Below are positions 20,157 to 28,844 of a stretch of DNA of 64,000 nucleotides, in pieces. The position numbers and the translations under genes are program-made. The first letter of the stretch is position 1. Each line of letters opens with the position of its first letter. This stretch comes from Nocardioides sp. GY 10113 (GTDB taxonomy: Bacteria > Actinomycetota > Actinomycetes > Propionibacteriales > Nocardioidaceae): positions 83,903 to 147,902 of the forward strand of contig NZ_STGK01000012.1 of assembly GCF_004919105.1 (NCBI RefSeq), given 5' to 3'. Under the pieces are notes generated by a model. It was not told where the DNA came from, searched no databases, and saw only the letters and a list, made by a program, of their open reading frames with translations.

Positions 20157-21044
20157 ATGAGCAAGAACATCGCACGCCGCAAGCCGTCGTCGTCCGGCGC
20201 CACCGCCCGTCCGCGCAAGCTGGCCGGACAGGGCGCCGCCGCGCCCCGGACCGAGGTGTCGACCGCCGACGCGCCGGTCCTGGACGAGCCGGTCCTGCAC
20301 GAGCCGGTCCTGCACGAGCCGGTCCTGCACGAGCCGGTCCTGCACGAGCCGGTCCGGGACGAGCGGGGCCGGGACGAGCCGGTCGTCGAGCGGTCGGCGA
20401 TCCTGGCGCCGGAGGCCCCCGAGCCGGCGGTGGAGCCGGCTGTCGCCCAGCCGCCCGCCGCCGGCGCCGGGTCGGGCTCGCCCCTGGCCGGGCGCCGCGT
20501 GACCCGCCTGCTGGTCGTCGTCCTCGCCCTCCTGGGCGTCGTGCTCGCGGTGCAGGGCGTCTGGTTCGCCCGCCACGAGCCGGCGCCGGTCCACGTCGAC
20601 GACACCACCGCCGCCGAGCGGGCCGAGCTCGACGTGCCCGACGGCCGACCCGTGGTGGCCAACGAGGCCGACGCGCTGGCGGGCGTCGACGCGGCGGCGA
20701 AGGCGCTGGACCTCGTCGTCAGCCGCAACTTCAAGTCCTACGACCGGGACGTGGAGAAGGCGGCGGCGACGATGACCGAGCGATTCGCCGCGGAGTACCG
20801 CACCACCACCGACCAGATCCGCGACGAGTTCATCGCCAACCGCACCGCGGTGCAGTCCCGCGTGGTCGCGCAGGGCGTCGTGCGAGCCACGGACACGCAG
20901 GTGGAAGCGCTGATCTTCCTCAACCAGTACACGACCAAGGGCGAGAAGGGGCAGGAGCGCACCACGTACACCCCCTACCGCGCGGTCGTCACCGTCGTGA
21001 ACACCGACCGCGGATGGCTGGTCGACGGCCTCGACACCAAGTAA
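20157..21044 (+). CDS. Second Mce-associated membrane protein with Pro-rich repeat
   Basis: Protein of 295 aa. A basic N-terminus is followed by tandem EPVLH pentapeptides (about residues 43-65), an acidic Pro/Ala linker and one transmembrane helix (LLVVVLALLGVVLAVQGVWF). The extracytoplasmic Mam-type domain follows (DLVVSRNFKSYDRDVEKAAATM...WLVDGLDTK). The ATG at 20157 follows GGGGGAGG. It is the last gene of the mce operon. The long cytoplasmic Pro-rich stretch is not usual for mycobacterial Mam4 proteins. Confidence 0.82.
   Translation: MSKNIARRKPSSSGATARPRKLAGQGAAAPRTEVSTADAPVLDEPVLHEPVLHEPVLHEPVLHEPVRDERGRDEPVVERSAILAPEAPEPAVEPAVAQPPAAGAGSGSPLAGRRVTRLLVVVLALLGVVLAVQGVWFARHEPAPVHVDDTTAAERAELDVPDGRPVVANEADALAGVDAAAKALDLVVSRNFKSYDRDVEKAAATMTERFAAEYRTTTDQIRDEFIANRTAVQSRVVAQGVVRATDTQVEALIFLNQYTTKGEKGQERTTYTPYRAVVTVVNTDRGWLVDGLDTK
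20286..20345 (+). repeat. 15-bp in-frame tandem repeat (4 perfect copies)
   Basis: Unit GAGCCGGTCCTGCAC occurs four times without mismatch, with diverged copies on both sides (20271-20285 and 20346-20360). It encodes the EPVLH pentapeptide run of the Mce-associated protein. Perfect identity implies recent slippage, so copy number is likely variable between strains. Confidence 0.9.
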
Positions 21045-21086
21045 GTCTTGTCGCGTGGCCAATGGGAACGGGATACCGAGAAGAAC

Positions 21087-21100
21087 TAGAACACGTTACA
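21087..21100. promoter_or_regulatory. KstR box, ferredoxin reductase operon
   Basis: TAGAACACGTTACA fits TnnAACnnGTTnnA exactly. The -10 element TACAGT (21097-21102) overlaps its right end and lies 6 nt from the GTG start, so repressor binding would directly block RNA polymerase. Confidence 0.85.
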
Positions 21101-21108
21101 GTTCGACC

Positions 21109-22116
21109 GTGACAGCGGGAGAGGGCGGCGACGAGGCCGAGATCGTGAGCGACGTGGTCGTCGACGTGGTGGTGCTCGGCGCGGGACCGGCGGGACTCTA
21201 CGCCACCTACTACGCCGGCTTCCGCGGTCTCTCGGTCGCGCTGGTCGACTCGCTGCCGGAGCTGGGCGGCCAGGTCACCGCGATGTACCCGGAGAAGGCG
21301 ATCCTCGACGTGGCCGGCTTCCCGACCGTCAAGGGTCGCGAGCTCGTCGCCGGACTGGTGGCGCAGGCCCAGACCGCCGACCCGGTGCTGCTGCTCGGCC
21401 GCACCGCGACCGACCTGACGTGCAAGGACGACGGGGTCGTGCTCGGCCTCGACGACGGCACCACGGTCCGGGCCGGCGCGCTGATCATCACCGCCGGCAT
21501 CGGGAAGTTCAGCCCGCGCCCGCTGCCCGCCGGCGGCGAGTGGCTGGGTCGGGGCCTCGAGTTCTTCGTCCCGTCCTTCGAGCCGTACGCCGACAAGGAC
21601 GTGGTCGTGGTCGGCGGTGGCGACAGCGCGTTCGACTGGGCGCTCCACCTCGAGCCGGTGGCGCGCTCGGTCACGTTGGTGCACCGCCGCGACGCGTTCC
21701 GCGCGCACGCCCGCACGGTCGCGGAGGCGCGGGAGTCCTCGGTCGAGATCATCACGAAGGCGCAGGTCACTGCCCTGCGCGGCGACGATCACGTCGCCGA
21801 GGTCGAGCTGGACGTCGACGGCGAGACCGTCGTCCGGCCCTGCCAGGCCGTGGTCGCGGCGCTCGGCTTCCTCGCCGACCTCGGCCCGCTGCAGGCGTGG
21901 GGACTGGAGACGGAGAAGCGACACGTGGTGGTCGACGGCGCCATGAGGACGAACCTGCCCCGGGTCTTCGCGGCGGGCGACATCACCGAGTACCCGGGCA
22001 AGGTGCGGCTGATCGCGGTCGGCTTCGGCGAGGCGGCGACCGCGGTGAACAACGCCGCCGTCGCGATCGACCCCGACGCGCACCTCTTCCCGGGCCACTC
22101 CTCCGAGGGCACCTGA
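21109..22116 (+). CDS. Ferredoxin-NADP reductase, thioredoxin-reductase-like type
   Basis: FAD/NADPH oxidoreductase of 335 aa that passes electrons from NADPH to a ferredoxin. The FAD site is GAGPAGLYATYYAGFRG. The NADP site is VVVGGGDSAFDWAL. The C-terminal FAD-binding ATG-type motif is VFAAGDITEYPGK. There is no CxxC redox pair, which separates it from thioredoxin reductases. Leaderless GTG 21109 follows the KstR box by 8 nt. The single ferredoxin 79 bp downstream is the likely partner, probably serving a steroid-oxidising P450 encoded elsewhere. Confidence 0.88.
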   Translation: MTAGEGGDEAEIVSDVVVDVVVLGAGPAGLYATYYAGFRGLSVALVDSLPELGGQVTAMYPEKAILDVAGFPTVKGRELVAGLVAQAQTADPVLLLGRTATDLTCKDDGVVLGLDDGTTVRAGALIITAGIGKFSPRPLPAGGEWLGRGLEFFVPSFEPYADKDVVVVGGGDSAFDWALHLEPVARSVTLVHRRDAFRAHARTVAEARESSVEIITKAQVTALRGDDHVAEVELDVDGETVVRPCQAVVAALGFLADLGPLQAWGLETEKRHVVVDGAMRTNLPRVFAAGDITEYPGKVRLIAVGFGEAATAVNNAAVAIDPDAHLFPGHSSEGT

Positions 22117-22195
22117 GACCGAGCCGGCGTCGTACCGCGCCCGAGCCCTCGGCACCCGAGCATCCAGCATCCGAGCATCCACAAGGAGAAGGAAG

Positions 22196-22393
22196 ATGAA
22201 GATCAAGGTCGACTTCGACCTCTGCGAGTCCAACGGGCTGTGCGAGGCGATGGCCCCCGACGTGTTCGAGCTGGACGACGACGACCTGCTCCACGTGCAC
22301 ACCGACGAGACGACCCCGGAGAACCTCGACGCCGTCAAGCAGGCCGTGGCCGCCTGCCCGCGCGCGGCGATCAGCCTGGAGGGCGACGCGTGA
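22196..22393 (+). CDS. fdxD: Single-cluster ferredoxin, FdxD-like
   Basis: Ferredoxin of 65 aa with the [3Fe-4S]-type pattern C10-x2-N13-x2-C16 ... C-P near residue 55. The fourth-ligand position is Asn instead of Cys or His, as in several actinobacterial P450-partner ferredoxins. ATG 22196 follows AAGGAGAAGGAAG. It overlaps hsd4A (GTGA). In mycobacteria fdxD also sits next to hsd4A and the mce4 operon, which supports the assignment. Partner P450 is not in this window. Confidence 0.9.
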   Translation: MKIKVDFDLCESNGLCEAMAPDVFELDDDDLLHVHTDETTPENLDAVKQAVAACPRAAISLEGDA

Positions 22394-23304
22394 GCGCGCT
22401 GCAGGGGCCGACCAGCCTGGACGGCAAGGTCGCGATCGTCACCGGCGCGGGTGCGGGGCTCGGCCGCGCCGAGGCGCTCGCGCTGGCCGACGCCGGCGCG
22501 CGGGTGGTCGTCAACGACCTGCCCGGTGCCGGCGACGAGGCGGTCGAGGAGATCCGATCGCGCGGCGGCGAGGCGGTCGCCGTCGGTGGCGACGTCAGCC
22601 AGCGCAGCACCGCGGACGCGATGATGGCGGCCGCCGTGGACGGCTTCGGCCGGCTCGACATCGTGGTCAACAACGCCGGCATGACCCGCGACCGGATGCT
22701 GTTCAACATGAGCGACGAGGAGTGGGACGCGGTGATCGCGGTCCACCTGCGCGGCCACTTCCTGCTCTCCCGCAACGCCGCGTCGTACTGGCGCTCCCAG
22801 GCCAAGGCGTCCGAGTCCGGCACCGTCGAGGCCAGCGTGGTCAACACGGCCTCGGAGGCGTTCCTCGGCGGCTCCCCGGGGCAGCCCAACTACGCCGCTG
22901 CGAAGGCGGGCATCGCCGCGCTGACGCTCTCCACCGCGCGCGGCCTGTCCAGGATCGGCGTGCGCGCCAACGCGATCTGCCCGCGTGCGCGGACCGCGAT
23001 GACCGCCCAGGTCTTCGGCGAGGACACCTCCGGCGACGCGGTGGACCCGTACTCGCCCGACCACGTCGCGCCGCTGGTCGCCTACCTCGCCTCCCCGGCC
23101 GCGGCCCAGATCACCGGTCAGGTGTTCGTGGTCTACGGCGGCATGGTCGCACTGGTCGCGGCGCCGGTGGTCGAGCAGCGGTTCGACGCCGCCGGCGACC
23201 TGTGGACCGCGGACGACCTCGACAAGCAGCTCGGCGGCTTCTTCGTCGACCGGGACCCGTCGGTCGGCTTCGCCGCCGACTCGATCATGCAGCTCACGGT
23301 CTGA
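22390..23304 (+). CDS. hsd4A: Short-chain dehydrogenase Hsd4A (hydroxyacyl-CoA / 17-beta-hydroxysteroid dehydrogenase)
   Basis: SDR of 304 aa with cofactor motif [16 protein letters not shown], catalytic Ser (NTASEAF) and YAAAK. The longer C-terminus ([27 protein letters not shown]) is typical of the multifunctional-enzyme-like Hsd4A group. It oxidises 3-hydroxyacyl-CoA intermediates of the steroid side chain. GTG 22390 overlaps the ferredoxin stop. Order fdxD-hsd4A is as in mycobacteria, but here it follows the mce genes and does not precede them. Confidence 0.88.
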   Translation: MSALQGPTSLDGKVAIVTGAGAGLGRAEALALADAGARVVVNDLPGAGDEAVEEIRSRGGEAVAVGGDVSQRSTADAMMAAAVDGFGRLDIVVNNAGMTRDRMLFNMSDEEWDAVIAVHLRGHFLLSRNAASYWRSQAKASESGTVEASVVNTASEAFLGGSPGQPNYAAAKAGIAALTLSTARGLSRIGVRANAICPRARTAMTAQVFGEDTSGDAVDPYSPDHVAPLVAYLASPAAAQITGQVFVVYGGMVALVAAPVVEQRFDAAGDLWTADDLDKQLGGFFVDRDPSVGFAADSIMQLTV

Positions 23305-23332
23305 GCGCGACGTACCGAAGGAGGAGGACCAG

Positions 23333-24088
23333 ATGGGTCGGTTGGACAACAAGGTCGCCATCGTCACCGGCGGCGCGCAGGGCCAGGGCGCGGAGATCGT
23401 GCGGCGGTTCGTCGCGGAGGGCGCGAAGGTGGTGATCGCCGACGTGGCCAAGGAGGCCGGCCAGGCGCTCGCCGACGAGCTGGGCGCCGCGGCGCACTTC
23501 ACCCACCACGACGTGAGCGACGAGGCGTCGTGGACCGCGCTGGTGGTCGACACCAACGAGCGGTTCGGTCCGGTCAACGTGCTCGCGAACAACGCCGGCG
23601 TGCTGCGCTTCGGCGACATCGAGCGGATGCCCGCCGCCGAGGTCGAGCTGCTGTGGCGCGTCAACCAGCTCGGCACCTTCCTGGGCATGCAGGCCGTCAC
23701 CCGCACCATGCGCAAGAACGGCGGCGGCTCGATCATCAACGCCTCCTCGGTGGAGGGGCTCGCCGGCATGCCCGCGTGCACGGCGTACGCCGCGACCAAG
23801 TGGGCGATCCGCGGCATGACCAAGTGCGCCGCGATGGAGCTCGGGCCGAAGGGCATCCGGGTGAACTCGGTGCACCCGGGCATGATCGACACCCCGATGA
23901 CGCGCGTCCACGGCGGCGACGCCGCGATGGAGTACGGCGCCTCCAAGGTGCCGCTGCGCCGGGTCGGCCTGCCGGAGGACATCGCGCCGCTCTACGTGTA
24001 CCTCGCCTCGGACGAGTCGGGCTACGTCAACGGCGCGGAGATCGCGATCGACGGCGGCGTCACCTCGACCCACGCCTTCGGCGCCTGA
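23333..24088 (+). CDS. SDR family dehydrogenase (3-alpha/20-beta-hydroxysteroid dehydrogenase-like)
   Basis: Classical SDR of 251 aa: [11 protein letters not shown] cofactor loop, NNAG, Ser in NASSVEG, and YAATK. The sequence style ([27 protein letters not shown]) resembles FabG3-type 20-beta-hydroxysteroid dehydrogenases and cyclopentanol dehydrogenases. It begins 28 bp after hsd4A behind GGAGGAGG, so it is in the same operon. A role on a steroid hydroxyl group is likely, but the position oxidised is not visible from sequence. Confidence 0.83.
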   Translation: MGRLDNKVAIVTGGAQGQGAEIVRRFVAEGAKVVIADVAKEAGQALADELGAAAHFTHHDVSDEASWTALVVDTNERFGPVNVLANNAGVLRFGDIERMPAAEVELLWRVNQLGTFLGMQAVTRTMRKNGGGSIINASSVEGLAGMPACTAYAATKWAIRGMTKCAAMELGPKGIRVNSVHPGMIDTPMTRVHGGDAAMEYGASKVPLRRVGLPEDIAPLYVYLASDESGYVNGAEIAIDGGVTSTHAFGA

Positions 24089-24116
24089 GGTGTGCCCGGC
24101 GCCTCGGGGCGCCGGA

Positions 24117-24743
24117 TCAGCGCAGCACGAGCCGGACGGCGGTCTCCATGTGGGCCGCCGTCTCGGCCGCCGTGGACCGTCCGGTCACCCAGGCGACCAG
24201 GGTCGAGAGCCACACGTCGCCCAGCACGCGGGCGATGGCGACCTCCTCCTCGGTCGTCTCCGCGGAGGTGTCCTCACCGTGCAGCGCGTGGGTGACGATC
24301 GACGTCATCGCCATACCGACCTGGTGGATCTCGGTGCTGACGCTGCTGTCGGCGAACATGAAGGCGCGGGTCAGCGCCTCGGTGAGCTTGGGGTCGCCCT
24401 GCATGCCGCGGGCCATCCGCTTGAGCACGTAGAGCACCCGGTCGGCGGCGGTGTCGCCCGGCACCGGCTTGGCCGCGAGCCGCGGCGCGGCCTCGTCGAA
24501 CTGGCGGCCCAGGGCCGACACGAGCAGGTGGATCTTCGAGGGGAAGTAGCGGTACAGCGTGCCGAGCGCGACGTCCGCCTTCTCGGCCACCGCACGCATC
24601 TGGACGGCGTCGAAGCCCCCGTCGCTGGCCAGCTCGTAGGTCGCGTCGAGGATCCGGCGACGGCGGTCCCGCTGCGCGGCGGAGCCGCCGCGGTCGGTCG
24701 GCGCGCCGCCGTCGGTCGACGCGGGCAGCGAGTTGGTGGTCAC
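24117..24743 (-). CDS. kstR: Steroid catabolism repressor KstR
   Basis: TetR-family repressor of 208 aa. The HTH region (RRRRILDATYELASDGGFDAVQMRAVAEKADVALGTLYRYFPSK) is nearly that of mycobacterial KstR, and the C-terminal ARVLGDVWLSTLVAWVTGR also matches. KstR is relieved by 3-oxocholestenoyl-CoA-type ligands. GTG 24743 is preferred because GAGGAG (24750-24755) is 6 nt upstream; ATG 24749 directly abuts that site. It is convergent with the hsd4A operon and divergent from the glycosyltransferase cassette across a KstR-like box. The nearest steroid gene on the other side is fadE34, 4 kb away. Confidence 0.93.
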   Translation of the reverse strand: MTTNSLPASTDGGAPTDRGGSAAQRDRRRRILDATYELASDGGFDAVQMRAVAEKADVALGTLYRYFPSKIHLLVSALGRQFDEAAPRLAAKPVPGDTAADRVLYVLKRMARGMQGDPKLTEALTRAFMFADSSVSTEIHQVGMAMTSIVTHALHGEDTSAETTEEEVAIARVLGDVWLSTLVAWVTGRSTAAETAAHMETAVRLVLR

Positions 24744-24840
24744 AGACATCTCCTCGGTCGTTCGTTCCTCACCCGTCGGACATGCCTCGCACCGATGTTC
24801 CGGATGGTGGCCCTAGGCTACTCACCTGTAGCGCATAATC

Positions 24841-24854
24841 AGCAACACGTTCCA
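24841..24854. promoter_or_regulatory. KstR-like box, kstR / glycosyltransferase intergenic region
   Basis: AGCAACACGTTCCA departs from TnnAACnnGTTnnA only at the first base. CATAAT (24834-24839) precedes it as a -10-like element for the rightward genes, so the box would cover the transcription start. It could serve kstR autoregulation and the divergent cassette. Confidence 0.6.
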
Positions 24855-24960
24855 GTTCCGAGTCGGCCCAGCTCCCTGCGAGTGCGGCGCCGTGACCGGC
24901 GTGAGGAAGCGCCACGACACCGGCCATGAGTCAGCGCCCACCAGGGAGGAGAAGAGTCGA

Positions 24961-26211
24961 ATGCGGATCGCCCTGCTGTCCTACCGCAGCAAGACCCACG
25001 TCGGAGGGCAGGGGGTCTACCTGCGTCACCTCAGCCGAGAGCTGACCGCGCTGGGTCACACCGTCGAGGTCTTCTCGGGGCAGCCCTACCCCGAGCTCGA
25101 CGAGGGGGTGGCGCTGACCAAGGTGCCCAGCCTCGACCTCTACCGCGAGCCCGACCCGTTCCGGATCCCCAAGCCGCGCGAGTTCCGCGACCGGTACGAC
25201 CTCCAGGAGTTCGCGATCATGTGCCTGGCCGGTTTCCCCGAGCCGCGCACCTTCGCGCGCCGGGTGACCCGGGTCCTCGAGGAGCGCAAGGGCGACTTCG
25301 ACATCGTCCACGACAACCAGGTGCTGGGACACGGGCTGCTCGAGATCGAGGAGCGGGTCGGCGTGCCGATGATCACGACGATCCACCACCCGATCACCTT
25401 CGACCGGCGGATCGACCTGGCCCAGACGAAGAACCCGTGGCGCAAGCTCACCCTGCGCCGCTGGTACGGCTTCCTGCGGATGCAGGCGGCCGTGGCGCGC
25501 CAGGCCCGCTGGATCCTGACCCCGTCGGAGACCTCGAAGCGCGACATCGCCAAGGACTTCGGGGTCGACCCGGCGAAGATGCAGGTGATCCTGCTCGGCG
25601 TCGACGGCAAGTTCGTGCCGCCGACCAAGCCGAGGGTGCCCGGCCGGATCATGGCGATGGCGAGCGCGGACGCCCCGATGAAGGGGATCTCGACGCTGCT
25701 CGAGGCCTTCGCGAAGCTGCGCACCGAGCGCGACGTCGAGCTGGTCCTGGTCACCCGCCCCGCGCCGGGCGGACGCACCGAGCGGCTCATCGACAAGCTC
25801 GGGATCGGCGACTCCGTCCGGTTCGCCAGCGGGCTGACCGACGAGGAGCTCGTCGACCTGATGGGCTCGGCCGAGGTTGCCTGCGTCCCGTCGCTCTACG
25901 AGGGCTTCTCCCTGCCCACCGCGGAGCTGATGGCGTGCGCGACGCCGCTCGTGGTCTCGCGCGCCGGTGCCATCCCCGAGGTGGTCGGCGCCGACGGCGA
26001 GTGCGCGGACCTGGTCACCCCCGGCGACGTCGGCGAGCTGTTCACCGCGCTCGAGCGGATGCTCGACGACCCCGAGCGACGCGCCCGGATGGGTGCCGCC
26101 GGCCGCGCCCGCGTCGAGGAGCACTTCAGCTGGCGCGCGGTGGCCGAGAAGGTCGCCGAGGCCTACCAGCACGTGATCGACGACTTCACCAGCGAGAAGG
26201 AGAGCCACTGA
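24961..26211 (+). CDS. GT4 family glycosyltransferase
   Basis: GT-B-fold retaining glycosyltransferase of 416 aa. N-terminal acceptor domain starts MRIALLSYRSKTHVGGQGVYLRHLSREL with the GGQ-type loop. The C-terminal donor domain holds the family motif EGFSLPTAELMACATPLVVS (Glu pair spaced by seven). ATG 24961 follows GGGAGGAGAAG. It is first in a cassette with a methyltransferase (TGATG overlap) and a cyclase-fold protein. Donor and acceptor are unknown. It is placed under a KstR-like box, yet glycosyl transfer is not part of known steroid catabolism. Confidence 0.85.
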   Translation: MRIALLSYRSKTHVGGQGVYLRHLSRELTALGHTVEVFSGQPYPELDEGVALTKVPSLDLYREPDPFRIPKPREFRDRYDLQEFAIMCLAGFPEPRTFARRVTRVLEERKGDFDIVHDNQVLGHGLLEIEERVGVPMITTIHHPITFDRRIDLAQTKNPWRKLTLRRWYGFLRMQAAVARQARWILTPSETSKRDIAKDFGVDPAKMQVILLGVDGKFVPPTKPRVPGRIMAMASADAPMKGISTLLEAFAKLRTERDVELVLVTRPAPGGRTERLIDKLGIGDSVRFASGLTDEELVDLMGSAEVACVPSLYEGFSLPTAELMACATPLVVSRAGAIPEVVGADGECADLVTPGDVGELFTALERMLDDPERRARMGAAGRARVEEHFSWRAVAEKVAEAYQHVIDDFTSEKESH

Positions 26212-27005
26212 TGCTGACCGTCGACTTCGACCGTCTCGGCCTGCGCCCGGGGGACCGGGTGCTCGACATGGGCGCCGGTGCCGGACGGCACAGCTTCGAG
26301 ATGTACCGACGCGGCGCGGACGTGATCGCGTTCGACCTCGACGCCGACGAGCTGGCCGGGGTGAAGGACCTCTTCGTGGCGATGGCCGAGGCCGGCGAGG
26401 TGCCGGCCGGGGCCGAGGCCGACGTCAAGCAGGGCGACGCGCTGGCGCTGCCGTTCGCGGACGGCGAGTTCGACCGGATCGTCGCCGCGGAGGTGCTGGA
26501 GCACATCCACGCCGACGTCGACGCCATCAAGGAGCTGGTCCGGGTGCTGCGCCCCGGCGGCACGTTGGCGATCTCGGTGCCCCGGTGGCTGCCGGAGGTC
26601 ATCAACTGGAAGCTGTCGGCCGACTACCACAACGCGACCGGCGGCCACATCCGCATCTACACCGACCACGAGCTGATCGACAAGGTCACCAAGGCCGGCC
26701 GGTTCAACGACGGCACGCCCGGCGACGCGATGGTCTTCGAGGGCAAGGAGTACACCCACGGCCTGCACGCGCCGTACTGGTGGATCAAGTGCGCGGTGGG
26801 CGTCGAGAACGACGAGCACCCGCTGGCCAAGGCGTACCACAAGCTCCTGGTCTGGGAGATCATGAAGCAGCCCAAGGCGCTGCGGTGGGCGGGCAAGGTG
26901 CTCGACCCGATGATCGGCAAGAGCATGGTGCTCTACTTCCGCAAGCCGCTCGACGCCGAGCGCGCCGACCATCGGGACGTGCTGGGGGCCGCCGATGCCG
27001 GCTGA
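26211..27005 (+). CDS. Class I SAM-dependent methyltransferase (Methyltransf_11 type)
   Basis: Protein of 264 aa with motif I VLDMGAGAGRHS, an acidic end of strand 2 (AFDLDAD), and motif FDRIVAAEVLEHIHAD. The motif III region is VRVLRPGGTLAISVP. The C-terminal segment (YWWIKCAVGVENDEHPLAKAYHKLLVW) is distinctive for a group often found beside GT4 enzymes. ATG 26211 shares the A of the previous TGA. The 3' end overlaps the next gene by 11 bp. Acceptor unknown. Confidence 0.85.
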   Translation: MLTVDFDRLGLRPGDRVLDMGAGAGRHSFEMYRRGADVIAFDLDADELAGVKDLFVAMAEAGEVPAGAEADVKQGDALALPFADGEFDRIVAAEVLEHIHADVDAIKELVRVLRPGGTLAISVPRWLPEVINWKLSADYHNATGGHIRIYTDHELIDKVTKAGRFNDGTPGDAMVFEGKEYTHGLHAPYWWIKCAVGVENDEHPLAKAYHKLLVWEIMKQPKALRWAGKVLDPMIGKSMVLYFRKPLDAERADHRDVLGAADAG

Positions 27006-28128
27006 GCCCGAGGTCCCGCTCGCCCGCATCCCGTACGTCGACGGCCTGCTCAGCGCGCAGCAGGTGGCCGACACCGCCGCCGCCATCGCCGCCATGCAGG
27101 AGCCCTGGGGCGCCGTGCCGTGGACCGTCGGCGAGCACGTCGACATCTGGAACCACGTCGAGGCCGCGATGGCGATGCTGATCGGCGGCCAGGTCGAGGC
27201 CGCCGAGCGCGCCTACGCGTGGGTGCCGACGATGCAGCGTGCCGACGGCTCCTGGCCGATGAAGATCGTCGACGGCAAGCCCGAGGACGAGCGCGGCGAG
27301 GTCAACATGTCGGCGTACTTCGCCGTCGGCGTGTGGCACCACTGGCTGGTGCGCCGGGACATCGCCTTCGTCCAGCGCTACTGGCCCTCGGTCCGCGCCG
27401 GGCTCGACTTCGTGGTCAGCCTCCAGCAGCCGTTCGGCGGCATCCAGTGGACGCCGGTCGACGACTTCTGCCTGCTCACCGGCAACTCGAGCATCTACCA
27501 CTCGCTGCGCGCCGGTGTCGCGCTGGCCGAGCTGATGGACGACCCGCAGCCGGAGTGGGAGCTGGCCGGCGGCCGCCTCGGTCACGCCATCCGCAGCCAC
27601 CGCGACGCGTTCGCTGACAAGTCGACGTACTCGATGGACTGGTACTACCCGGTGCTCGGCGGTGCCGTGCGCGACGAGCAGGCGCACGCGCTGCTCGCCG
27701 AGCGGTGGGACGACTTCGTGGTGCCCGGGCTGGGCATCCACTGCGTCGACACCAATCCGTGGGTGACCGGCGCGGAGACCTGCGAGCTGGCGATGGCGCT
27801 GGACAACCTCGGCGAGACCGAGCGCGCCCGGAGGCTGGTCTCCGACGTGCAGCACCTGCGCGAGGACGACGGCCGGTACTGGACGGGTTGGGTCTACGAC
27901 GACCCGCGCCGCCCGTCACCGAGCGACGAGCCCCGCAACGTGCACTGGCCGGTCGAGCACACCACCTACACCGCCGCCGCCGTGCTCCTCGCCGTCGACG
28001 CGCTGGGGGAGACCTACGGTCACGCGACGGCCGGCTCGGGCATCATGCGCGGCACCTCCCTGGCGCGTCACTTCGAGGAGATCGCGCTGGAGTGCGGCTG
28101 CCTAGCGGGGGAGAGCGTCGCCCGCTGA
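26995..28128 (+). CDS. Terpenoid-cyclase/prenyltransferase-fold (alpha/alpha-barrel) protein, function unknown
   Basis: Protein of 377 aa, usually annotated as prenyltransferase. It shows repeated helical pairs with DGSWPM (a QW-like DGSW element), GGIQWTPVDDFCLLTGNSSIYHSLRAG and NVHWPVEHTTYTAAAVLLAVDAL. No DxDD or DDxxD cyclase or ionisation motif is visible, so cyclase or prenyl transfer is doubtful. A six-hairpin glycosidase-like fold is equally possible. It overlaps the upstream methyltransferase by 11 bp and converges on the next methyltransferase with a 27-bp tail-to-tail overlap. Confidence 0.7.
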   Translation: MPAEPEVPLARIPYVDGLLSAQQVADTAAAIAAMQEPWGAVPWTVGEHVDIWNHVEAAMAMLIGGQVEAAERAYAWVPTMQRADGSWPMKIVDGKPEDERGEVNMSAYFAVGVWHHWLVRRDIAFVQRYWPSVRAGLDFVVSLQQPFGGIQWTPVDDFCLLTGNSSIYHSLRAGVALAELMDDPQPEWELAGGRLGHAIRSHRDAFADKSTYSMDWYYPVLGGAVRDEQAHALLAERWDDFVVPGLGIHCVDTNPWVTGAETCELAMALDNLGETERARRLVSDVQHLREDDGRYWTGWVYDDPRRPSPSDEPRNVHWPVEHTTYTAAAVLLAVDALGETYGHATAGSGIMRGTSLARHFEEIALECGCLAGESVAR

Positions 28129-28824
28129 GCCGGCGGTGCGCTCGAGGATCCGCATCGAGCCGACCGCGGCCACCTCGGTGAAGTGGCCGCTCGCCAGCGC
28201 GGGCAGGTAGATCTGCTCGTACGGCGGGCGGCCGCCCTCGGCCGGGTCCTCGAAGACGTCGTGGATCGCCAGGTAGCCGCCGGCCTGGACCCAGCGCGGC
28301 CAGGACTCGAAGTCGTCGCGCGCCGGCTGCTCGCCGTGGCCGCCGTCGATGAAGAGCAGCGACAGCGGCGTGCGCCAGTGCGCCGCGACGGCCGCGGACC
28401 GCCCGACGACCGCGATCACGTGCTCCTCCAGGTCGGCGCGGGCGATCGTCCTGCGGAAGACCGGGAGGGTGTCCATCCGGTCGAACTCGGGGTCCACCAG
28501 GCTGCTGTCGTGGTGCTCCCAGCCCGCCTGGTTCTCCTCGGAGCCGCGGTGGTGGTCGACGGTGAAGACCGTCGCCGGCCGCGCCGGATCGCCGCTCCTC
28601 TCTCGGGTCATCTCGCGGGTCACCTCGCGGGCGGCCGCGCCCAGGTAGACCCCCGACTTGCCGCAGTAGGTGCCGACCTCGAGCGCGGGCCCGTGCGGGA
28701 GCCGCGCTCGCGCGGCCCGGTGCAGCAGCTCACCCTCGTCCTCGGGCATGAAGCCCTTGGCGTCGCGGGCGTGGGCGAGCAGGTCGGCGGGCATCCGGAT
28801 GTCGGGCAGCGGGATCATCGGCAC
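28102..28824 (-). CDS. Class I SAM-dependent methyltransferase (Methyltransf_24 type)
   Basis: Protein of 240 aa with motif I ALEVGTYCGKSGVYLGAAA, the acidic strand FTVDHHRGSEENQAGWEHHD, and the metal/substrate motif SLLFIDGGHGEQPARDDFESW, characteristic of Methyltransf_24 O-methyltransferases. GTG 28824 lies 7 nt after a TAGAGT -10 on the minus strand (leaderless); ATG 28818 is the alternative. The divergent region to fadE34 contains a perfect KstR box, so both are probably co-regulated. Part of the GT4/MT/cyclase-fold cassette by position. Confidence 0.82.
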   Translation of the reverse strand: MPMIPLPDIRMPADLLAHARDAKGFMPEDEGELLHRAARARLPHGPALEVGTYCGKSGVYLGAAAREVTREMTRERSGDPARPATVFTVDHHRGSEENQAGWEHHDSSLVDPEFDRMDTLPVFRRTIARADLEEHVIAVVGRSAAVAAHWRTPLSLLFIDGGHGEQPARDDFESWPRWVQAGGYLAIHDVFEDPAEGGRPPYEQIYLPALASGHFTEVAAVGSMRILERTAGSAGDALPR

Positions 28825-28844
28825 GCGCCTCACTCTAGTAGTGT

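Noticed and set aside
20989..23982. 997-codon open frame on the minus strand across ferredoxin reductase, fdxD, hsd4A and the second SDR
   Set aside because: It crosses four well-supported genes and two promoters. The composition is that of a GC-driven shadow frame.
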